NCBI RefSeq assembly: GCF_020099275.1
Contig: NZ_CP083646.1
Location: 248,001 to 312,000, forward strand
Direction of reading: 5' to 3'
DNA length: 64,000 bases
From: Corynebacterium falsenii
GTDB lineage: Bacteria; Actinomycetota; Actinomycetes; Mycobacteriales; Mycobacteriaceae
Shown here: positions 27,456-39,846 of the stretch, in pieces
How the letters are laid out: each line of letters opens with the position of its first letter
How positions within the stretch are numbered: position 1 is the first letter of the stretch
The notes under the pieces: generated by a model
Databases searched by the model: none
What the model was told of the DNA's origin: nothing
What the model saw: only the letters and a program-made list of their open reading frames with translations
Translations under genes and position numbers: made by a program

Positions 27456-28730
27456 ATGAGCAACACAAGCACCACAACGGCACTGATGGTTCTCTCCTTC
27501 GGCGGCCCCGAAAAGGCCGACGAAGTGGTTCCCTTCCTGGAAAATGTCACCCGTGGGCGCGGCATTCCTCGCGAGCGGCTGGAGAAGGTCGGCGAACACT
27601 ACTTCAAGCTCGGTGGACGCAGCCCCATCAACGACCAGAACAAGAAGCTGATCGAGAACATCGAGGCGGAGCTGAAGCGGCGTGGAATCGACATGCCGGT
27701 GTACTTCGGTAACCGCAACTGGGAGCCTTACGTTGAAGACACGCTGACCCAGATGGCGAAGGACGGGATCACGGACGCATACGTGTTCGCCACCTCGGCG
27801 TGGGGCGGCTACTCCGGCTGCGGCCAGTACCAGGAGGACATCCGCCGCGCTATCGAGGCCGTGGAGAAGGCCGGCGAGACCCCGCCACAGGTGCAGCGGC
27901 TGCCGCAGTTCCACGACAACCCGGCGTTCATCGCCGAGTTCGCTGCAGCGGTGGATCGCGCACGCGAGGAACTTCCGGAGGAGCAGCGCGCAGATGCCGA
28001 CCTGATCTTCACCGCGCACTCCGTACCGAGTGTGGCCGACGACAAGGCGGGCCCGCATTCCTTCGGCGGCAACTTGTACTCCCAGCAGGTGCTGGATGCG
28101 GCTCGGCTGGTGCAGGAGGCCTCGAGCTTTGCCGGGCAGCCGGGCTCCGGCGCCGCGTACAGCTGGACGGGCAAGCTCGCCGAGCACGCCGCAGTGGGTG
28201 GCCGCGGCGACGGCCCAGCCAACACTGGCGTGGACGTGGGCATTGACCTCGGGGTGGACACCGAGCACACGGTGGAACTGGTATGGCAATCGCGCTCCGG
28301 ATCTCCGCATACTCCCTGGTTGGAGCCGGATGTGTGCGACCACATTGAGGCCCGCGTGGAGGCTGGCAACACTCGCCCCATCGTGCTGTGCCCGGTCGGC
28401 TTCATCACCGATCACGTGGAAGTGATGTGGGACCTGGACACGGAGGCAAAGGAAGCTGCGGAGGACGCGAACGTGCCGTTCGTGCGCGTCGATACGCCCG
28501 GGCTGACCCCGGCGTTCGCCTCGATGGTCGTGGACATGATGGCCGAGCTGGGAGCGTTCGGCACCGAGGAGAACACTGCCGGTTCCCGCGAAGCAAACGG
28601 CAGTGATGCCCACGGGGCGGCGTCAGAAGCGAGCGAAGCCGCCCGCCGGATCGTGGAGAAGTACGGTACGGTACCGAACTTCGGCCAGACGGCGAACGGC
28701 TCTCCCTGCGCGCCAGGGTGCTGCAGCTAA
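27456..28730 (+). CDS. hemH: Ferrochelatase (coproporphyrin type) with Cys-rich C-terminus
   Basis: 424 residues, longer than the 320-370 usual for the family. N-terminal MVLSFGGPEKADEVVPFLENVTRG, catalytic His in FTAHSVPS and Glu in PVGFITDHVEVMWDLDTEA are intact. An Asp/Gly-rich insertion lies near residues 246-272. The C-terminus ends in PCAPGCCS; clustered cysteines of this type bind a [2Fe-2S] cluster in actinobacterial ferrochelatases. It inserts Fe2+ into coproporphyrin III in the actinobacterial heme route. Convergent with asd (10 bp apart). Confidence 0.93.
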   Translation: MSNTSTTTALMVLSFGGPEKADEVVPFLENVTRGRGIPRERLEKVGEHYFKLGGRSPINDQNKKLIENIEAELKRRGIDMPVYFGNRNWEPYVEDTLTQMAKDGITDAYVFATSAWGGYSGCGQYQEDIRRAIEAVEKAGETPPQVQRLPQFHDNPAFIAEFAAAVDRAREELPEEQRADADLIFTAHSVPSVADDKAGPHSFGGNLYSQQVLDAARLVQEASSFAGQPGSGAAYSWTGKLAEHAAVGGRGDGPANTGVDVGIDLGVDTEHTVELVWQSRSGSPHTPWLEPDVCDHIEARVEAGNTRPIVLCPVGFITDHVEVMWDLDTEAKEAAEDANVPFVRVDTPGLTPAFASMVVDMMAELGAFGTEENTAGSREANGSDAHGAASEASEAARRIVEKYGTVPNFGQTANGSPCAPGCCS

Positions 28731-28739
28731 AGGCCTGAG

Positions 28740-29858
<1,119 letters not shown>

Positions 29859-31124
29859 TTAGCGGCCGGTTCCAGCGTACACGGTGGCTTCTTCCTCGCC
29901 GCCGAGCTGGAAACGGTCGTGGATGGCCTTCACGGCCTTATCCACCTCGGTGTCGCGGATCAGCACGCTGATACGGATCTCGGAGGTGCTGATCAGTTCG
30001 ATGTTCACGCCCGCATCGCGCAGAGCCTCGCAGAAGTCGGCGGTCACGCCGGGGTGGGACTTCATGCCCGCACCCACGAGGGACACCTTGCCAACGTGGT
30101 CATCGAACAGGACGTCCTGCCAGTCGTTCTGCTGCTGGATGGACTTCAGCAGCTGCACAGCGCGGGTGGCATCCTCGCGCGGGCAGGTGAAAGTGATGTC
30201 CGTGCGATTGTTATCGATCTTGGAGATGTTCTGCAGCACCATGTCGATGTTGATCTCTGCATCCGCCACGGCGCGGAAAACCTGGGCGGCCTCGCCGGGG
30301 GAATCCGGGATGCCTTGAACGGTGATCTTGCTTTCGGAGCGGTCGTGCGCCACGCCGGTGAGTACTGCTTCTTCCACTGGGATATCCTCCATTGATCCGG
30401 AAACGAGGGTGCCGATGTCTGTGCTGTAGGACGAACGCACGCGCAGGGGCACATTGAAAGCGCGGGCGTATTCCACGCTGCGCAGCATGAGGACCTTTGC
30501 GCCGACGGCCGCCATCTCCAGCATTTCCTCGAAGGAGATGGTGTCGAGCTTTCGGGCGTTCTTCACGATGCGGGGATCCGCGGTGTAAACGCCATCCACA
30601 TCCGAATAGATCTCACACACATCCGCATTGAGCGCAGCGGCAAGGGCGACCGCGGTGGCGTCGGAACCACCACGACCCAAGGTGGTGACATCCCTGGTCT
30701 CGCGATTAACACCCTGGAAGCCTGCGACCAGGCAGATCTTGCCATTATCGAGGGCCTCCTGGACGCGGCCGGGGGTCACATCGACGATGCGGGCGTTGCC
30801 GTGACGCTCCGTGGTGAGCACGCCGGCCTGGGAACCGGTGAAGGACTGGGCCTCCGCGCCGAAGGAATCGATAGCCATGGCCACGAGCGCGTTAGAGATG
30901 CGCTCGCCGGCGGTGAGGAGCATGTCCATCTCACGAGCCGGCGGAACAGGATTGACCTGCTCGGCGAGCTCGAGGAACTCATCGGTGGTGTCACCCATTG
31001 CGGAGCAGACAACAACCACGTCGTTGCCCTGCTTCTTGGTCTCCACAATCCGTTCGGCAACTCGTCGAATACGCTCAGCGCTCTCCAGCGACGAGCCACC
31101 GTACTTCTGGACGATCAGTGCCAC
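29859..31124 (-). CDS. lysC: Aspartate kinase, alpha subunit (with internal beta start)
   Basis: 421 residues. The kinase domain has VQKYGGSSL at the N-terminus and the aspartate-binding FTGSQAG and [13 protein letters not shown] segments. Two ACT domains (about 265-345 and 345-421) give lysine/threonine feedback control. It ends VYAGTGR, as in C. glutamicum. By analogy an internal in-frame start yields the beta subunit; the ATG at 30392 ([11 protein letters not shown]) would give 177 residues covering the ACT domains. It catalyses the first step of the aspartate pathway and lies upstream of asd in one operon. Confidence 0.97.
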   Translation of the reverse strand: MALIVQKYGGSSLESAERIRRVAERIVETKKQGNDVVVVCSAMGDTTDEFLELAEQVNPVPPAREMDMLLTAGERISNALVAMAIDSFGAEAQSFTGSQAGVLTTERHGNARIVDVTPGRVQEALDNGKICLVAGFQGVNRETRDVTTLGRGGSDATAVALAAALNADVCEIYSDVDGVYTADPRIVKNARKLDTISFEEMLEMAAVGAKVLMLRSVEYARAFNVPLRVRSSYSTDIGTLVSGSMEDIPVEEAVLTGVAHDRSESKITVQGIPDSPGEAAQVFRAVADAEINIDMVLQNISKIDNNRTDITFTCPREDATRAVQLLKSIQQQNDWQDVLFDDHVGKVSLVGAGMKSHPGVTADFCEALRDAGVNIELISTSEIRISVLIRDTEVDKAVKAIHDRFQLGGEEEATVYAGTGR

Positions 31125-31323
31125 GTAGCACCCACCTCTCGGCTTCCTCAGACACGCGCCATGGACGCGTCGAAATATTGGTCAAAAGTGGCAACCGCAC
31201 ACAGTCTGTTAAACACAGTCCGCTACTGCCACGAAACTCTGCTGCATTTTACCAGTTCCGATAACTCACGCGTGCGTTGCGCGCCGACCACGCGCGACCG
31301 GCGCAAATAGTTTAGCCTTAACC

Positions 31324-32193
31324 GTGATGATCCATAACAATCTGCTCGCGGTCCTGTTCGCCCTCGGTTCCGCCCTCTCCATCGCCTGGGGCACAGTTCT
31401 TCGGCACCGCATCGCCGAAGAGACCGACATGTCCCCCACCAACGGGCACAAGGCTCACAAGACGCCCATTTTCGCGGCACTTGTGCGCCCGCTGTGGTGG
31501 CTGGGCATGTTCGGCGCACTTCTGGGTTATGCGCTGCAGATTGTTGCGCTGTCCTTCGGCACGCTGCTGATCGTTCAGCCCGTGCTGGTGCTGTCGCTGA
31601 TGTTTACCCTGCCGCTGGCCTCGAAGTACGAAGGTCGGCCCATTTCGCGATCGGAAATGTTCTGGGCCGGTCTGCTCACCGTGGCCGTCGGCGTGCTGGT
31701 TGTTCTGGGAAGGCCAACCCCCGGCCGCCCCACTCCCCCGTTGGAGCGCTGGCTGATCGCACTGACCATCGGCGTGGTGGTGTTGGTGGCACTGTACATC
31801 TACGCGAAGCGGCAGCTGCCCAAGGCGCAGGCCCTCTGGCTGGGAACGATCACAGGCGCCATCATGGGTTATGTGGCCGTGATGTCCAAGTCCGTGGTGG
31901 ATATCTTCACCCACAGCGGCCTTGGCCACCTCCTGACGAGCTGGGAGTTGTACGCGCTACTCGCTGGGGCGGCGATCGGCACGGCAGTGCAGCAGGCAAG
32001 TTTCAATGCGGGGGCGCTGGAGAATTCACTGCCTGCCATGACAATTTGGGAGCCACTCGTGGCGTTCACGCTTGGTTACTTGGTGCTCGGTGAGCACTTC
32101 GAGGTAACCGGCGTGGGCTGGGTATTCATGGGGGCTGCGTTGGTGACTATGATCAGTTCGACGATCGTGCTGAGCCGTAAGAGCGTCGAATAA
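31324..32193 (+). CDS. DMT-family transporter-like membrane protein
   Basis: 289 residues with about nine to ten hydrophobic helices starting at residue 1. An EamA-like drug/metabolite transporter arrangement is visible: HRIAEETDM after helix 1, FGTLLIVQPVLVLSLMFTLPLASKYEGR, and the C-terminal mirror AMTIWEPLVAFTLGYLVLGEHFEVTG. Proteins of this branch are often annotated DMT family in corynebacteria, and the substrate is unknown. It is divergent from lysC, with a 200-nt promoter region between. Confidence 0.78.
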   Translation: MMIHNNLLAVLFALGSALSIAWGTVLRHRIAEETDMSPTNGHKAHKTPIFAALVRPLWWLGMFGALLGYALQIVALSFGTLLIVQPVLVLSLMFTLPLASKYEGRPISRSEMFWAGLLTVAVGVLVVLGRPTPGRPTPPLERWLIALTIGVVVLVALYIYAKRQLPKAQALWLGTITGAIMGYVAVMSKSVVDIFTHSGLGHLLTSWELYALLAGAAIGTAVQQASFNAGALENSLPAMTIWEPLVAFTLGYLVLGEHFEVTGVGWVFMGAALVTMISSTIVLSRKSVE

Positions 32194-32216
32194 AAGCAAA
32201 TAAAAAGAGGTCTGCC

Positions 32217-32822
32217 ATGCCCACTAGCCGCTTAGAGGCTTTCTCCGATGGTGTCCTCGCAATCATCATCACGATCATGGTGCTGGAACTCCCCAAACCC
32301 GAGGGAGCCTCCCTTGGGGACCTATGGCACAGCACGGGGGTCGGGTTTTTCTCGTACGTCCTGAGCTTCGTCTACGTGGGTATTTACTGGAACAACCACC
32401 ATCACTTCTTCCATGTGGTCGACCACGTCACCGGAACACTGTTGTGGGCCAACCTGAATTCTCTGTTCTGGTTGTCACTCCTCCCGTTCAGCACCGGTTG
32501 GATGGCCGAGACCTCGTTCGCCCCGGCACCGATCCTGGTGTACGGGGTAAATCTGCTGTCCGCCGGCGTTGCCTACCTCACGTTGCAGCGGGTCGCCATC
32601 TCAAGCAATGTCTGCCATTCCCGCATCAAGCGCGCTCTTGACAAGGACCGCAAGGGCCCGGCCTCCTTCATCCTCTACGCGGTAGGCGTGATCTGCGCCG
32701 CGATCTCGCTGTGGGGCGGCTGGCACGTGTTCGACTACTTCGCGGTTGCGGCATACGTGGTGGTGGCGATTCTGTGGGTCATTCCCGACAAGCGGATGGA
32801 GAAGGCCTTAACCGAGGCCTAG
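32217..32822 (+). CDS. TMEM175-family (DUF1211) potassium-channel-like protein
   Basis: 201 residues with six predicted helices in one TMEM175 unit. The N-terminal RLEAFSDGVLAIIITIMVLEL carries the RxxxFSDG signature of bacterial TMEM175/DUF1211 K+ channels, and FVYVGIYWNNHHHFF the second conserved helix. Bacterial members assemble as tetramers. It begins 23 nt after the DMT gene behind AAAAAGAGG, so the two are probably cotranscribed. Confidence 0.85.
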   Translation: MPTSRLEAFSDGVLAIIITIMVLELPKPEGASLGDLWHSTGVGFFSYVLSFVYVGIYWNNHHHFFHVVDHVTGTLLWANLNSLFWLSLLPFSTGWMAETSFAPAPILVYGVNLLSAGVAYLTLQRVAISSNVCHSRIKRALDKDRKGPASFILYAVGVICAAISLWGGWHVFDYFAVAAYVVVAILWVIPDKRMEKALTEA

Positions 32823-32869
32823 AGCTGCGCATATCGCGGATCCAGCTCGCGCTGCGTACTCAGCACACC

Positions 32870-32904
32870 CTGCTCACTCTGCTCACTCTACTCACTCTGC
32901 TCAC
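32870..32904. repeat. Four 9-nt tandem repeats (CTGCTCACT type)
   Basis: Units CTGCTCACT, CTGCTCACT, CTACTCACT and CTGCTCAC(G) follow each other in the gap between the DUF1211 gene and the leuA leader. No function is evident. Confidence 0.7.
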
Positions 32905-32995
32905 GCAGCATTCCGTCCCCCAGATGGGTGCAGTAATGAGACGTTCATCCCATTTCTTGGGACGCCCTGCAGCTACATCGGGTAAGCTCGGTCAC

Positions 32996-33046
32996 ATGTT
33001 TATCGCTGCGGCTAACCTCCTCCTTATTCGCCGCGACGGGGCCTAA
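32996..33046 (+). CDS. leuA leader peptide (16 aa)
   Basis: ATG 32996 opens a 16-codon frame, MFIAAANLLLIRRDGA, ending at TAA 33044-33046. Three consecutive Leu codons (CTC CTC CTT) are the control codons expected for leucine attenuation. The stop codon lies in the loop of the hairpin 33032-33068. Leader peptides of this kind are known upstream of actinobacterial leuA genes. Ribosome-binding sequence GGTAAG lies close upstream but is weak. Confidence 0.75.
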   Translation: MFIAAANLLLIRRDGA

Positions 33047-33068
33047 CGGCGACTGGCTCCCCGTCGCG
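33032..33068 (+). terminator. Attenuator hairpin of leuA
   Basis: CGCGACGGGG (33032-33041) pairs perfectly with CCCCGTCGCG (33059-33068). The loop contains the leader-peptide stop codon. A ribosome stalled at the Leu codons just upstream would change access to the 5' arm. No T-run follows. Confidence 0.62.
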
Positions 33069-33207
33069 GAGTCAGTCCTGCCAGTCGTATCCGACTCTCG
33101 CAGTGTGCCCAGGGATCTTCCGGAAAATACGCTGCGCACCCCCGCCAGCACGCCTACACTGCACGGACAGGACCCCTCTCAGTTCTCCGCGGCACACCCC
33201 GCCGTGA

Positions 33208-35124
<1,917 letters not shown>

Positions 35125-35158
35125 GCACTAGCGACGGCGCGACGTAACATCTGTATCC

Positions 35159-36835
35159 ATGAATGATCACGAGTCCCACGCGCGGTCGGGATCGCGCCAG
35201 CAGGCTCGTTCGTCTCGCCGCCCGCGCCGTCGCGTGTCGCGGCGCGCTGCATCGCCGTCTCCGGCACCATCGCCAACATCATCGTCGGCATCGTCACCGT
35301 CGCCGTCTTCACCGGCTTCTTTATCCGACGCCACACCGCAGCCCTCCCCCAGCGCTTCCACGCAACCGGCGAATTCCAGCGAGCCGAGGCAGAAGCTGCG
35401 CTCTGCACTGAGTACGCTTCCCAGCGTTGAGGATGCGCCGTTCGCCGCGGTATCCATCGCGACGTCCGGCATCCACCCCACCACCGCACGGCTGGTGGCG
35501 ATCTCCATTGTGTTCTACGCGCCCAGCCCGGAGGATTCCGCGCTGGTCGGCGCCGAGGTGTACGCCCTGACTCGCCACCTCAACCCCGGTGAGGACGCCG
35601 GCCCGTGGCACCTCCACGGCTACCGCCCCGCCGACCTCGCGCAATCCCTGGGCTTCGCCAGCAGCGCGGAGCTGTTCAAAGAAGCGCTGGACGGCCGCAC
35701 GCTCGTGCTGCACCAGGCCGCTTACACGTGGGGCTTCATTCGACACGAGTTCCGCCTAGCGCAGCGCGCCGCCAACCGCGGTCGCCGTGGTCGCGGCCGT
35801 GGGCGGAATGTGAAAAAGGTGCAGGCACCTGAGCCCACGCTCATCATTGACACCCTCGCGACTGCCCGGCGGCAGTCCGTGGAGTGCTACGACTCACGGC
35901 TAAGGGCCATCGTGGATTGCTACAACGACCCGTCTTCTGCCCTGGGCAGCGCGGTCGTGGCACCCGAAGGCGCGATGCCGTTGGTGGGGGCTGTGGCGTC
36001 GGACGAAAGAAGGTCCATCGACCCAGACACGCTACTCGAAGCGGATGCGCGGCTCACCGCGGCGCTGGCGAATGCGCAGCACAGAATCGGCGGATGCGCA
36101 CAGATCGACCCAGAGCAACTGGTGGCCGACCACTTCGGCCTGCAGCGAAGCAGCGTGCGCGTGGATGCGGCGAACGCGCCGCGCACGCACGTGAACCCGG
36201 GCACCTGGGAAGAGGGAAAACCGCTGGTCAAGGGCATGGAGTTCGTGCTGAGCCCGGATGTGGCGAGCGATCCGGACGTGCTCATCGAGCGCGGCGTGGC
36301 CGCCGGGCTGGTCTACAGCGAGAAGCTGAATCGGCGCAGCTCGTTGGTGGTGTGCAACACGAACCACGAACTGCGTGGCAAGGCGATGCACGCTGAGCGG
36401 AAGAATATTCCGCTGGTCGACGACGCCAAGTTCCTCGAGCTGCTGGATGATGTGGCGCCGGGCGAGAAGGAAGAGCGGCCGGTGAAGCCGGGCATGGGGG
36501 TGCGTCCGCGGACGTCTGGGCTGCCAGGTGGGAACTCTGGTGGTTCTGCTGGGGGTTCTGCGGGCAAGTCTGCGGGCAGTTCCGCGGGTAAGTCTGCTGG
36601 TGGAAGTTCGAGTGGCAAGCAGGGTGGCCACAGGAACGGTGGCAGAAGCGGCGGCAGACACGGTGGTAAAAGCGGCTCCAAGAGCGGCGCCAAGAGCAAC
36701 AAGGGCGGCAACAGCATCCCCGGGCCAACGTCCTCGACGAACCGCGGCGACGGCAAGGATCACGGCAAGAACAACGGTGGAAACCGTGGCGGCCGGCGGC
36801 GTCGGCGTGGTGGGCGGCGTGGCCGCAGCCAGTAG
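35159..36835 (+). CDS. DnaQ-like exonuclease-fold protein with BRCT domain; catalytic acids missing
   Basis: 558 residues. A Ser/Pro/Arg-rich N-terminus (1-95) precedes a DEDD-exonuclease fold starting FAAVSIATSGIHPTTARLVAIS. Where active enzymes have DxETTG, this reads SIATSG. The second motif HNAxFDxGFL reads HQAAYTWGFIRHEF. Both catalytic carboxylates are therefore absent. A BRCT-like domain (about 350-440, LVKGMEFVLSPD) follows. The last 120 residues are Gly/Ser/Lys repeats ending in an Arg-rich patch suited to nucleic-acid binding. It lies directly upstream of murT-gatD. Probably a non-catalytic DNA-binding relative. Confidence 0.72.
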   Translation: MNDHESHARSGSRQQARSSRRPRRRVSRRAASPSPAPSPTSSSASSPSPSSPASLSDATPQPSPSASTQPANSSEPRQKLRSALSTLPSVEDAPFAAVSIATSGIHPTTARLVAISIVFYAPSPEDSALVGAEVYALTRHLNPGEDAGPWHLHGYRPADLAQSLGFASSAELFKEALDGRTLVLHQAAYTWGFIRHEFRLAQRAANRGRRGRGRGRNVKKVQAPEPTLIIDTLATARRQSVECYDSRLRAIVDCYNDPSSALGSAVVAPEGAMPLVGAVASDERRSIDPDTLLEADARLTAALANAQHRIGGCAQIDPEQLVADHFGLQRSSVRVDAANAPRTHVNPGTWEEGKPLVKGMEFVLSPDVASDPDVLIERGVAAGLVYSEKLNRRSSLVVCNTNHELRGKAMHAERKNIPLVDDAKFLELLDDVAPGEKEERPVKPGMGVRPRTSGLPGGNSGGSAGGSAGKSAGSSAGKSAGGSSSGKQGGHRNGGRSGGRHGGKSGSKSGAKSNKGGNSIPGPTSSTNRGDGKDHGKNNGGNRGGRRRRRGGRRGRSQ

Positions 36836-36877
36836 CGTGCAGGGAGTTGTCGCGGCCGTGCACTAGAATCGTGAGCC

Positions 36878-38257
36878 GTGAATACAACACCCCAAGCACG
36901 CAAGACGAAAGGCCTGTTCGGCAAGCTGCGGAGCTCCGTGGCCATTGCCGCGGCCGATGCGGCAACGTGGGCCTCGCGGAAGGCCGGGCGCGGCGCCGGC
37001 GGCATGATCGGCGGCCTCGTGGCAGGCGCGATTGACCCAAACCTCATGGCCAACCTGGGGCCCGGCACGAACGGTGCGCACCGCCCCACCGCGATCGTGA
37101 CCGGCACGAATGGCAAGTCCACGACCACCCGGATGCTGGCCAAGGCGGCGCAGACCACCCGCGCGGTCGCCACCAATGAGGGCGGCGACAACATGGACGC
37201 GGGCGTAATCAGCGCGCTGCTGGCCGGCCGCAAGGCTGAGACGGTTGTGTTGGAAGTCGACGAGCTGCACGTGCCCGCCATCGCGGAGAAGCTGGATGCG
37301 GACGTGCTGGTGCTGCTGAACCTTTCGCGTGACCAGCTGGATCGTGTGGGCGAGATCAACAAGATCGAGCGCACGCTGCGCGCCTGCGTGGAGACCCGCC
37401 CGGATATGACCGTGATCGCGAACTGCGACGACGTGTCAGTGACGTCCGTGGCGTGGGACAGCCCGAACGTGGTGTGGGTGTCGGCCGGGTTCGGCTGGGC
37501 TGGCGATTCCACGAGCTGCCCGCGTACGGGAGGGGCGATCATCCACGAGACCCGCGAGGACGGGATCGTGGACTGGTACGCCGTGAAGAAGTTGCCGGAT
37601 GGTCGGGAGTTTCGGCGTCCGGAGCCGACGTGGCGGATCACGGATGAGGGCGTGGTCGTGGAAAAGGGAGCGGTCACGGAGGAGGGCACGTACCCGCTGA
37701 ATCTCAAGCTCCCCGGCAACGCCAACCGCGGCAACTCCACCCAGGCCATCGCCGCCGCGCTGGCGCTGGGCATCGGCGTGACCATCGACGATGCCATCGC
37801 CGCCGCCGAGCAGGTGGATAACGTGGCCGGCCGCTACTCCACGGTGCACTTCGATGGGCACGATGTGCGCCTGATGCTGGCGAAGAATCCCGCCGGGTGG
37901 CAGGAGGCCCTGTCGATGGTGGATCGCACTGCGGATTCCCTGGTCATTAGCGTGAACGGGCAAGTCGCGGACGGTCAGGACTTGTCGTGGCTGTGGGACG
38001 TGCGGTTCGAGAACTTCGAATCCGTGCACGTGGTCGCCGCGGGCGAGCGCGGCACCGACTTGGCTGTGCGCCTGGGCTACGCGGGCGTGGAGCACGAGCT
38101 GATCAAGGACACCGTCGAGGCCATTCGCCAGTGCCCGCCCGGGCGCGTGGAGGTGCTGGCGAACTACACGGCGTTCCGCGATCTGAAGCGGGTGTTGGAC
38201 CGCGATGGCACGGTGGTGTCCGATACAACCCCACCGTCCGAAGGGAAGGAATCATGA
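36878..38257 (+). CDS. murT: Lipid II isoglutaminyl synthase subunit MurT
   Basis: 459 residues from GTG 36878. The Mur-ligase central domain has ATP-binding TGTNGKSTTTRML (about 72-84) and LEVDELHVP. The C-terminal DUF1727 domain includes LAKNPAGWQEAL. In well-studied MurT a four-Cys zinc ribbon interrupts the central domain; here only NCDD and SCPRTG remain, so the ribbon is degenerate. With GatD it amidates D-Glu of lipid II to D-iGln. The stop overlaps the gatD ATG by four bases. Confidence 0.93.
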   Translation: MNTTPQARKTKGLFGKLRSSVAIAAADAATWASRKAGRGAGGMIGGLVAGAIDPNLMANLGPGTNGAHRPTAIVTGTNGKSTTTRMLAKAAQTTRAVATNEGGDNMDAGVISALLAGRKAETVVLEVDELHVPAIAEKLDADVLVLLNLSRDQLDRVGEINKIERTLRACVETRPDMTVIANCDDVSVTSVAWDSPNVVWVSAGFGWAGDSTSCPRTGGAIIHETREDGIVDWYAVKKLPDGREFRRPEPTWRITDEGVVVEKGAVTEEGTYPLNLKLPGNANRGNSTQAIAAALALGIGVTIDDAIAAAEQVDNVAGRYSTVHFDGHDVRLMLAKNPAGWQEALSMVDRTADSLVISVNGQVADGQDLSWLWDVRFENFESVHVVAAGERGTDLAVRLGYAGVEHELIKDTVEAIRQCPPGRVEVLANYTAFRDLKRVLDRDGTVVSDTTPPSEGKES

Positions 38258-39084
38258 GCACGCTCCACATCGGCCTGATTTTGCCGGACGTCCTCGGCAC
38301 CTACGGCGACGACGGCAACGCTCTTGTCCTGCGCCAGCGCGCCCGCATGCGTGGCCTCGACGCGGAGATCGTACCCGTCACCTTGGGCACCGCAGTGCCC
38401 GAGCAGTTGGATGTCTACACCGTCGGCGGCGGCGAGGACACCGCACAGATCCTCGCGGCCGAGCACCTCATCAACGATGGTGGCATCGTCCGCGCCGTCA
38501 ACGCCGGCCGCCCGGTGCTCGCGATTTGCGCTGGTCTGCAGGTTTTCGGCGAGTCCTTCCGCGCTTCCGGCCGCATGGTTGACGGTCTCGGGTTACTCGA
38601 CGCCACCACGTCCGCACTCAAAGAGCGCATGATCGGTGAGATCGCGACTCAGCCGAACGGAGGGGGCGAGGGATACGGCGCCGACTCCCACGTGAGCCCC
38701 TCTGTGCGCCGCGTGCTGGATGCCCTCACGGAACCGCTGACGGGCTTCGCTAACCACATGGGCGCCACGATCTTGGGATCCGAGGCGCGCCCGCTGGGGA
38801 CCCTGACGCGCGGCACGGGTAACACTGATGGGCACGGCGCCACCACCGCGGGGCTTTCCGGCGCCGAGGTGGAGCGCCAGGTGAAGGCCGAGGGTGTGAT
38901 CCAGGGGTCTGTGATCGCCACGTACATGCACGGCCCGGTGCTGGCGCGTAATCCGCAGCTCGCGGACGCGCTCCTCGCCGAGGCGATGGGCACCACCGTG
39001 GCGGAGCTTCCGCCGATGACCAGTGAGTTCGCGGAGCAGCTCACGGCGGAGGTCCGTGCCCTGCGGCGCGAGCGCCTCCACTAG
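38254..39084 (+). CDS. gatD: Glutamine amidotransferase subunit GatD
   Basis: 276 residues from ATG 38254. It is a class I glutaminase of the CobB/CobQ type. The nucleophile is Cys92 in AICAGLQVFGESF and the catalytic His lies in TYMHGPVLARNP. It supplies ammonia to MurT for lipid II amidation in the cytoplasm. The four-base ATGA overlap with murT implies coupled translation. The last residues (about 255-276) are Arg/Glu-rich. Confidence 0.95.
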   Translation: MSTLHIGLILPDVLGTYGDDGNALVLRQRARMRGLDAEIVPVTLGTAVPEQLDVYTVGGGEDTAQILAAEHLINDGGIVRAVNAGRPVLAICAGLQVFGESFRASGRMVDGLGLLDATTSALKERMIGEIATQPNGGGEGYGADSHVSPSVRRVLDALTEPLTGFANHMGATILGSEARPLGTLTRGTGNTDGHGATTAGLSGAEVERQVKAEGVIQGSVIATYMHGPVLARNPQLADALLAEAMGTTVAELPPMTSEFAEQLTAEVRALRRERLH

Positions 39085-39138
39085 CGCCCGAGCTTGCGCG
39101 CCCCCGCTTTGCAGTTCAAGCTCTGCGCACGGCCCGAG

Positions 39139-39585
39139 TTAGCTCCCTAGCTTGCGCGCGGACGCAATCATGGGAATCTGCAGCGGCACGCGCGCGAAGG
39201 CGATCGCCTTCTTGGCCGCGTCCTTATCCCGCCAGTCCCACGCCATCTTCATATTTGCAGGCCACACCGCCGCGAGGAAGCCAGCAGCAGCCGGCGCCAC
39301 TGCGCTGCTCAGGTACGGTCGCAGCGTCGGAACGGCAGTCGCCACTCCAATCGACGCCGCCAGCCCCAGCTCCACCACACCACTCGCGTAGGTCCACTGC
39401 CTCGCCGTGCCGGGGATGCCTTCGGGCACAATCTGATCAAAGTTCTTCGGATGCACGAAGTGAAGCGTTCCTGCCGCGCCGAACACTCCCGCCCAGAGCA
39501 CAGAGCGCCACACCATCCCAGCGCTGCTCTTAGCTGCATCGCCGCTTGTCGTGCGCTGCAGGGCCGTCCTTATCGAATTCTTCAT
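39139..39585 (-). CDS. DoxX-like small membrane protein
   Basis: 148 residues from ATG 39585, which has GGGAAGGG upstream; ATGs at 39609 and 39624 are in frame. Four hydrophobic segments (about 25-45, 65-82, 90-107, 110-127) are visible. The motif TLHFVHPKNFDQIVPEGIPG is typical of the DoxX/MauE-like family. Function is not known; some relatives assist redox or membrane complexes. It is convergent with gatD (54 bp apart). Confidence 0.7.
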   Translation of the reverse strand: MKNSIRTALQRTTSGDAAKSSAGMVWRSVLWAGVFGAAGTLHFVHPKNFDQIVPEGIPGTARQWTYASGVVELGLAASIGVATAVPTLRPYLSSAVAPAAAGFLAAVWPANMKMAWDWRDKDAAKKAIAFARVPLQIPMIASARKLGS

Positions 39586-39846
39586 TGAGCCCTTCCCGCT
39601 ATTCTTCGTCATCAGTGTCACCATTGTCTCTTCATTCTCGTCGGCGCTTCATTGCCGTTGTCTCTGCGTCGTTGTCTCTGCATTGTCCCCACTGTAGACA
39701 CCTCCCGACACACGCACCGGGCGCCCAACCGCACTATCCCGCGCTTACCCCGCCCTTCCCCACCCTTACCTCGCCTTTACCGCGCCCTTCCGAACCCTTC
39801 CGCGTATCTTTCCAGCATTTTCCCCTGCACCTTCCCACCTCGCGAG

